This document shows positions 44,107-48,379 of a stretch of DNA of 48,379 nucleotides, in pieces; within the stretch, counting starts at the first letter, position 1; each line of letters starts with the position of its first letter. Source of the DNA: Parafrankia discariae (GTDB lineage: Bacteria > Actinomycetota > Actinomycetes > Frankiales > Frankiaceae); contig NZ_KB891231.1 of assembly GCF_000373365.1 (NCBI RefSeq), positions 1-48,379 on the forward strand. The letters run 5' to 3'. The notes below the pieces were generated by a model. It was not told the DNA's origin. It saw only the letters and a program-made list of their open reading frames with translations, and ran no database searches. The position numbers and the translations under genes were made by a program.

Positions 44107-44179
44107 GCGCTCGTAGCTCAACGGATAGAGCACTTGACTACGGATCAAGAGGTTGGGGGTTCGAGTCCCTCCGAGCGCA
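44107..44179 (+). tRNA. tRNA-Arg(ACG)
   Basis: A full cloverleaf can be drawn. Acceptor stem 44107-44113 pairs with 44172-44178, discriminator A at 44179. D-stem is GCTC/GAGC. The anticodon stem CTTGA/TCAAG encloses CTACGGA with anticodon ACG at 44140-44142. T-stem 44155-44159 pairs with 44167-44171 (one G-U) around TTCGAGT. CCA is not encoded. A rho-independent terminator follows at 44194. The 3' half is the target of the adjacent serine recombinase island. Confidence 0.95.
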
Positions 44180-44180
44180 C
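44133..44180. other. Probable attachment site (att) of the island within tRNA-Arg
   Basis: The recombinase gene ends antisense inside the tRNA (stop at 44145-44147). Everything to the right differs in base and codon use from the left. Integration that rebuilds a tRNA 3' end is the usual outcome for such elements. The core is not resolved because the other att copy lies outside the window. Confidence 0.55.
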
Positions 44181-46055
44181 GTCAAGCATCCCCAACCCGG
44201 CCGGCAGCCCGCCGGCCGGGTTTTTTGTGATGCCCATCGCATCCGACACCCCACCGATGGCCTGCATGTTCCCTTCGTCGAGCTGCACCGCGCATGTGAA
44301 CAGGTGAGCACTGACGTCATAGGTGATCTCAAGCTGACAGACATCGAAAAGCGCGCGTAGGAGTGGATCAGGGGCGCGGGCAAGCTCCCTGCGTCCAATG
44401 GTCCCTAGTTGATCAAGAAGCGCGGCGTCGCGGCCCGTGGACATCGGCGACGTACCTCGCAAGCGAGCAAGATCCTCTTTCTTCTGCTTCCGATCTCTGC
44501 TGATCTCTACTGACCGCCTGTTGACGTCCTTGATCAGGTCCTCGTCTAGGTCGTCGACGGTTTCCAGGGTCCTGATCAATCGAGCTCGTCGTCTGTCCAG
44601 GTCCTCAAGCGATTCCTCAAGATTTGTAATCTTCGCTTTCCAGTTGGATCGCTCGAGATCTTCGCTCTCCCGGACCGCCGCGGAGAGAAGATGGTATCGG
44701 TCTCGACCGAAGACACGGTCGGCGAAGAAGTCGAGGACAGCCTCGATGATCGGCTGCTGCGGTACGTAGATGTTAGCCGGGTGCTGCGGCCACCGGGTGC
44801 GTAGTTCGTCGCTCTCTCTGCCCCTGATACGGCAGCGGAAGTATATGTACTGTCCCTTGCGGATATCCGGCTCCATACGCCGCTGGCAGATCGCGCAACG
44901 TATGTATGAACGCATCAAATATTCGTTGACCGCTGCTGGGTGTCGGTTGACTCTTGGGCCCGACCTAGATCCCTTGCGAACCTTCGCTATTTCCGACGCC
45001 GCACGGTAGGTTTCGAGACTGATGATAGGAACGTGCGTCGGTTTCGGTGACCAGACCCAGAGTTCCGGTGGATTTCTCTTCCCGTTGGCGCTGGCACGGG
45101 CGCGACGGTTCCACACCATGTAGCCGGTGTACTTCGGGTTCTCCAGAATATCCGCGACAGTGCGATGACTCCATGAACCTCTAGAACGCCGTCCACCCAC
45201 CGCGACAGGCGGCGGGTATAGATCATGGTCTTCATCGAGACGATTGGAGATTCTCTGGACCGAAAGACGCTCGGAAGTTCGCCAGAGAAACATCGTCTCG
45301 ATTACGTGTGCTCGTACAGGGTCGATCTGGAGTCGTGTCTTTTTCAGTCCATCCGCGCGTTTAGCTGGCACCGGATGAGGCACAGAATCAGCCAGATAAC
45401 CGTACGGAGGGACGCCGATATTCCAGCCCTGGGTGGCATGTTCGCAAAATCCGTCCCATGCCTTCTCCAGGGTCTCTAGAACATACCATTCGGCGGTTGC
45501 TTGCTTGACACGCCGGGTTAGAATTGCCGTCGCGCGTTTTCGGAGATTACTAATTCCCTCATCGGCAGCGAGGAGCTGGATTCCCATTTTCTCCAGATCG
45601 TGCTCGATCTTTACGCCATAATACGTTCGGCGCGCGACTCGATCGACCGCTTCACAGATGACTCCGTCGAACACCCGGTCGGGCTTTGAAGCCGCGACAA
45701 GGAGATCTTTTATTCCACCGTCACGTGGGATTGGGACGGAGAATTTTTCGTGTATTTTTCGATTTCCCCGGCGGTCTGGATCCAGACGTCCCGATTCTAT
45801 ATCCCAATAGAAGGCGACGATCCTACCACCGGGCGGAAGAACAGCCTGGCAGCTTGCTACCTGTCGGGGCAGCGAGAGCGTCGGGTCCTGCAGGTCCTCA
45901 TCAGAGACACGACCGAGAAACACCAGATCAAGGATTGGCGCGTCCGCTGGCCGCAGACCGTACATTGGTGGGCCCGGCAACCCTCGACGTGGGTCTGGCC
46001 CCAGGATCCACGGGCGCGATGCAGCAACACTCTCGACGTCAGTCGACATAGCCAT
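44145..46055 (-). CDS. Large serine recombinase (site-specific integrase of the island)
   Basis: This is a 636-residue recombinase. The resolvase domain has catalytic Ser51 in FLGRVSDEDLQDPTLSLPRQ, and DRVARR lies near 138-143. The Recombinase domain reads GVPPYGYLADSVPHP, then RTVADILENPKYTGYMVWNR. A zinc-ribbon Cys pair is in YIRCAICQRRMEP with another in YFRCRIR, and a coiled coil covers about 480-540. GC content is visibly lower than in the neighbours, a sign of transfer. The last 25 codons run through the tRNA terminator and into the tRNA itself (LDVRSEGLEPPTS), so the present C-terminus was created by integration. It should catalyse integration and, with a directionality factor, excision. 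Confidence 0.92.
   Translation of the reverse strand: MAMSTDVESVAASRPWILGPDPRRGLPGPPMYGLRPADAPILDLVFLGRVSDEDLQDPTLSLPRQVASCQAVLPPGGRIVAFYWDIESGRLDPDRRGNRKIHEKFSVPIPRDGGIKDLLVAASKPDRVFDGVICEAVDRVARRTYYGVKIEHDLEKMGIQLLAADEGISNLRKRATAILTRRVKQATAEWYVLETLEKAWDGFCEHATQGWNIGVPPYGYLADSVPHPVPAKRADGLKKTRLQIDPVRAHVIETMFLWRTSERLSVQRISNRLDEDHDLYPPPVAVGGRRSRGSWSHRTVADILENPKYTGYMVWNRRARASANGKRNPPELWVWSPKPTHVPIISLETYRAASEIAKVRKGSRSGPRVNRHPAAVNEYLMRSYIRCAICQRRMEPDIRKGQYIYFRCRIRGRESDELRTRWPQHPANIYVPQQPIIEAVLDFFADRVFGRDRYHLLSAAVRESEDLERSNWKAKITNLEESLEDLDRRRARLIRTLETVDDLDEDLIKDVNRRSVEISRDRKQKKEDLARLRGTSPMSTGRDAALLDQLGTIGRRELARAPDPLLRALFDVCQLEITYDVSAHLFTCAVQLDEGNMQAIGGVSDAMGITKNPAGGLPAGLGMLDVRSEGLEPPTS
44194..44226 (+). 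terminator. Rho-independent terminator of tRNA-Arg
   Basis: CCCGGCCGGC (44196-44205) pairs perfectly with GCCGGCCGGG (44211-44220), loop AGCCC, followed by six T (44221-44226). In the other direction it encodes NPAGGLPAGLG of the recombinase. Confidence 0.92.
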
Positions 46056-46100
46056 TTTTCATGCTGGAGCCTTCCAAACCTGCGCCATATAGAAGCTCTT

Positions 46101-46268
46101 TTAATCACCACTACCGCTCTCGCGGTCCTTCGCTATCCATAGCAGGATGTCAAGCATGGCCCGAGACAGCAGCAGTCGATTTTCTTCACTAGGCTCAAAC
46201 GAGCTCGCATGGATCTGGAAATCGAAGGCGACATCCAGATTTGGATTCCGATCAGAATCAGGATACAT
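46101..46268 (-). CDS. Possible small protein upstream of the recombinase
   Basis: ATG 46268 opens a 55-residue frame MYPDSDRNPNLDVAFDFQIH, then SFEPSEENRLLLSRAMLDIL and LWIAKDRESGSGD. It has a protein-like acidic-amphipathic composition and ends 45 bp before the recombinase start on the same strand. A TTG at 46289 is another start. GGAAACGGG is a poor ribosome site. It could be a recombination directionality factor or a remnant; no family recognised. Confidence 0.35.
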   Translation of the reverse strand: MYPDSDRNPNLDVAFDFQIHASSFEPSEENRLLLSRAMLDILLWIAKDRESGSGD

Positions 46269-46650
46269 CGTCCCGTTTCCGAAAATCAATGGCCATCAAT
46301 CGTCGACAGCAAAGACCAGCCGCGAAATAGGTCGAGATCTTGGCCAGATTTTTCAAGATGGCGACAGAGGCGCCGAAATTTACTCTTCTTCATCCCAGAA
46401 TCAAGAAATGATCACCGTAGTGTTTAGGTGGAGATATTCCAAACAGGTGGGACGGAGATGCGATGCGGTCCCGTACCAGAGTCAGGAGCAAGCTCCTCGG
46501 GCAGTGCCTCACGGAAGGCTTCGCTGGAGGCGTGGAAGGAGGCGAGAGGGGTCCCGCGCTCGGACGAGCGAGGCCGGGGCGCTGCGGTGCCCGTCCCGCG
46601 CCTCGCTCGCGTCGGCAGGGCGAAGGTGGGTGGTTCTGGGCGTGGGGTGG

Positions 46651-46710
46651 GATCTGACGGTGATCTGACTGTTGTTGCGTGTGCAACTTGTGTCAGATCA
46701 CCGTCAGATC
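46651..46710. repeat. Perfect 19-bp inverted repeat with inner hairpin
   Basis: GATCTGACGGTGATCTGAC (46651-46669) is the exact reverse complement of 46692-46710. Inside the spacer GTTGC (46674-46678) pairs with GCAAC (46683-46687). It can form a long cruciform or transcript hairpin 48 bp downstream of the methyltransferase stop: terminator, replication-associated site, or both. Confidence 0.9.
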
Positions 46711-46729
46711 ACTGTCAGATCACTGTCAG
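46692..46729. repeat. 11-bp iteron-like direct repeats, left cluster
   Basis: GTCAGATCACC, GTCAGATCACT, GTCAGATCACT and a partial GTCAG follow head to tail with an exact 11-bp period, about one helical turn, each with a GATC. Inverted copies lie at 46651-46669. Confidence 0.88.
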
Positions 46730-46757
46730 GTCGTTTTTGTGCAGGTCAGCGCCGGTG

Positions 46758-47636
46758 TCAGGCCTGCGGACGGGCTACGGGCGGGGGCGTCAGGAGAAGG
46801 ATGTCCTCGTGGGCGGTGATGTGGAGGGGGGTGCCGGCGGCATGGGCGGTGCGGGCGTTGTGGAGGGCGAAGAACGTCGTGCGGGGCACGAGCCGGCCCT
46901 CGCGCAGGCCCGCGAGGAGGGCTGCGGCGCGTCCGGCGCGGACGAGGCCGACCGTCTGGGCGCTGTGCAGGATGGCGCCGGGTAGGTCGATGAGTTCACC
47001 GTCCTGGCGGTAGGGGCGCACAGCGATCGCGACGATTCCGCCGGGGCGCAAAAGCGCTGCGGCGCCGGTGAGAATCTCGGTGAATCCGGTGAGGAGGTCG
47101 GTGAGGTCGGCGGCGGCGAGGTTCCCGATCCGGCCGGCCCGGCCGGTGCTGTAGGTGTAGTCGCGTTTGCGGACCCCGTGTACCCGGTCAGCGTCGACGG
47201 TGCCGTGGGTGGCTTTCCCGTACGGGGGTGAGGTGAGAACCAGCGCGGCGTTTCCGCGCGCACTCTCGGGGGCGAGGGCGGGGAGGCGGCGGGAGTCACC
47301 GGTGATGAGCTGGATGGTGCCGATGGCGCCCTGGGCGTGGGCGAGGGCGGCGTTGGCGCGGCCGATGCTGGCCCAGCGGGGTTCGTATTCGATCCCCAGG
47401 GCGTGGCGGCCGAGGTGTGCGGCTTCGACGAGGGTGGTGCCGATGCCGCACATGGGGTCCACGACGAGATCGCCCGGCTCGGTGAACATCGAAATGATGT
47501 GGCGGGCGAGGGCGGGCAGCATGCGGGCGGGGTGCGCAAGGGATTCGGGGGTGTAGCGGTGTAGCCGCTGGAAGCGGGGGTGGGTCTGTGACACCGGCCA
47601 GACGGTGAGCGGAACGGGTGTGTGCCGGTCAGCCAC
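46758..47636 (-). CDS. DNA methyltransferase (N4-cytosine/N6-adenine type)
   Basis: This 292-residue enzyme has SAM motif I DLVVDPMCGIGTTLVEA and catalytic motif IV LVLTSPPYGKATHG. The S/T-PP-Y form is typical of N4-cytosine and some N6-adenine methylases. It continues ARLRPGG-like LLRPGGIVAIAVRPYRQDGE. The opening PVPLTVWPVSQTHPRFQRLH is shared with the gene upstream. GTG 47636 overlaps the stop of that gene by 8 bp, indicating coupling; the frame could start as far as 47741. No partner nuclease is in the window, so it is a solitary methylase of the island, possibly acting at the flanking GATC-rich repeats (speculative). Confidence 0.82.
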   Translation of the reverse strand: MADRHTPVPLTVWPVSQTHPRFQRLHRYTPESLAHPARMLPALARHIISMFTEPGDLVVDPMCGIGTTLVEAAHLGRHALGIEYEPRWASIGRANAALAHAQGAIGTIQLITGDSRRLPALAPESARGNAALVLTSPPYGKATHGTVDADRVHGVRKRDYTYSTGRAGRIGNLAAADLTDLLTGFTEILTGAAALLRPGGIVAIAVRPYRQDGELIDLPGAILHSAQTVGLVRAGRAAALLAGLREGRLVPRTTFFALHNARTAHAAGTPLHITAHEDILLLTPPPVARPQA

Positions 47637-48231
47637 GCGCACCGCCACCGGGCCGGTGGAACACGGCGAGGTCGGTGTGAACGGGCTCCAACAGCCCGAC
47701 ACCCAAGGGGATTTCGGTGTGGGGGTGGAGCTCTCCGTCATCGATAGGGCTGGTGAGGATGATGATGTGTTGGAGGTAGCGCAGGCCGGTGGCGCGGGCG
47801 GCGGTGATGGTGTCCGCGAGCGGGTCGGTCGCCCCGCCGGTGGGGGTGTGGACGGTGAGGAGGTATCCCCCGGGGCGCAGGAGTCCCGCGAGCATGCTCA
47901 GGTCGCAGAGAAGTCTTTCCGGGGTGGTGGCGGGCGGGTGGTCGATGATGAGTCCGGCGTCGCGCTCCTGGCAGTGCGTAATGGCCTTGCCGGTCGGGTT
48001 CTGGGTGCGGTGGAGCGCGGTGTAGCGGCGGTGGAGGTGGTCGGCGGCACCGGTGAGGATTCCGGTGTCGTCGATACCGATCACGAGGTCGCCGCTGTGG
48101 GTGAAGGTGGCGATAGCGCGGGCCGCGGCAAGAGGGGGCAGGGCTCCGGGGATTCCCGGGGTGGTGGTGGGCCAGACGGTGAGCGGAATGATCCGCGGCT
48201 GATCGGTTCGGGTGGGACGGGGCTGAGGCAC
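47629..48231 (-). CDS. Degenerate paralogue of the adjacent methyltransferase
   Basis: This 200-residue protein shows PRIIPLTVWPTTTPGIPGAL, LAAARAIATFTHSGDLVIGI, LIIDHPPATTPERLL and LLRPGGYLLTVHTPTG. Aligned by eye with the next gene, it keeps the PLTVWP opening, the strand before motif I and the LLRPGG strand. Motif I DPMCGIGTT has become GIDDTGILTG and motif IV TSPPY has become DHPPA, so catalysis is unlikely. GTG 48231 has GGAGG at ideal distance; the frame from TTG 48246 is less likely. The two genes overlap and may form a heterodimer in which this one is structural or recognises DNA. Confidence 0.7.
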   Translation of the reverse strand: MPQPRPTRTDQPRIIPLTVWPTTTPGIPGALPPLAAARAIATFTHSGDLVIGIDDTGILTGAADHLHRRYTALHRTQNPTGKAITHCQERDAGLIIDHPPATTPERLLCDLSMLAGLLRPGGYLLTVHTPTGGATDPLADTITAARATGLRYLQHIIILTSPIDDGELHPHTEIPLGVGLLEPVHTDLAVFHRPGGGARG

Positions 48232-48327
48232 TCGGTTCCTCCGCAACAGGATGTCGCCAGTTCACCGCTTGGGATAAGGGGCGCTGGTGTTCGGGTGGCT
48301 GTTCGGGTCCGAGTGAAGTCCAGGGCG

Positions 48328-48366
48328 TCTGACGGTGATCTGACACTGATCTGACTCTGATCATCT
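48328..48366. repeat. 11-bp iteron-like repeats, right cluster upstream of the methyltransferase pair
   Basis: TCTGACGGTGATCTGAC (48328-48344) is identical to 46653-46669. It continues ACTGATCTGAC and TCTGATCATC with the same 11-bp period. It lies about 97 bp upstream of the first methyltransferase start, so it may be both operator and origin-like element. Confidence 0.85.
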
Positions 48367-48379
48367 GCGGGGTTCGCGG

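Larger units (their letters stand above)
46269..46757. other. Intergenic part of the island with a large inverted repeat
   Basis: Up to about 46480 the base composition is close to that of the recombinase gene, and no convincing frame is present on either strand. From 46651 lies the inverted repeat and the phased 11-bp repeats (separate entries). The methyltransferase stop is at 46758. Confidence 0.5.

Noticed and set aside
44138-44398. Minus-strand frame ending ARRDSNPQPLDP
   Set aside because: This ending is what the antisense of a tRNA-Arg 3' half encodes in that frame; it is a shadow of the recombinase gene and tRNA.
46651-46729. CRISPR array
   Set aside because: Units are 11 bp, head to tail and without spacers, and there are no cas genes.

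Overview
The window is very GC-rich (well above 65% by eye), uses GTG/TTG starts often, and carries F420-type oxidoreductases, an AfsR-like regulator, WXG100 proteins and BTAD proteins. This points to a filamentous-type actinomycete; a Frankia-like organism is my best guess. No 16S or other phylogenetic anchor is present.

Left part (1-24.5 kb) is chromosomal accessory ground. It begins with the 3' end of an IS5-type insertion sequence that has truncated an Mrr-like restriction gene. Then come a deazaflavin-dependent reductase, a YhgE/Pip-like membrane protein, an alpha/beta hydrolase, a protein of RNase H-like appearance, an orphan amino-acid-type binding lipoprotein, a methyltransferase, a cupin-SDR operon, a YjbR protein, a molybdopterin-fold secreted protein, a PstS-like membrane-anchored protein, an AfsR-type regulator convergent with a DrrAB-type drug ABC exporter, a DUF72 protein, a GT-C-like membrane protein and an oligopeptide-type binding lipoprotein. 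Scattered among them are at least six gene relics (mrr, iclR, MBL hydrolase, luciferase-like monooxygenase, SDR, AAA/DUF4143).

Middle part (25.1-43.9 kb): an LLM oxidoreductase plus enoyl-CoA hydratase pair, a PAS-GGDEF protein, then a compact type VII secretion-like locus. That locus holds a 1639-residue FHA-FtsK/SpoIIIE ATPase of EssC/EccC type, two paralogous WXG100 proteins, an unknown protein, a ribosomal protein S4 gene, a small conserved-looking protein and a 1651-residue membrane LysM-BTAD protein. No EccB, EccD, EccE or mycosin is in the window. The S4 gene and the divergent unknown gene share a 55-bp intergenic region that is filled by two overlapping DtxR/IdeR-like iron boxes. An MFS transporter and an MJ0936-type phosphoesterase follow.

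Right part (44.1 kb to the end): a tRNA-Arg(ACG) gene is the boundary of a genomic island. A large serine recombinase runs antisense into the tRNA, and its last codons are written over the tRNA 3' half and over the tRNA's terminator. Further in lies a pair of overlapping, apparently paralogous methyltransferase genes, one with intact DNA-methylase motifs and one degenerate. The pair is bracketed by 11-bp helically phased repeats that include a perfect 19-bp inverted repeat. The island continues beyond the window.
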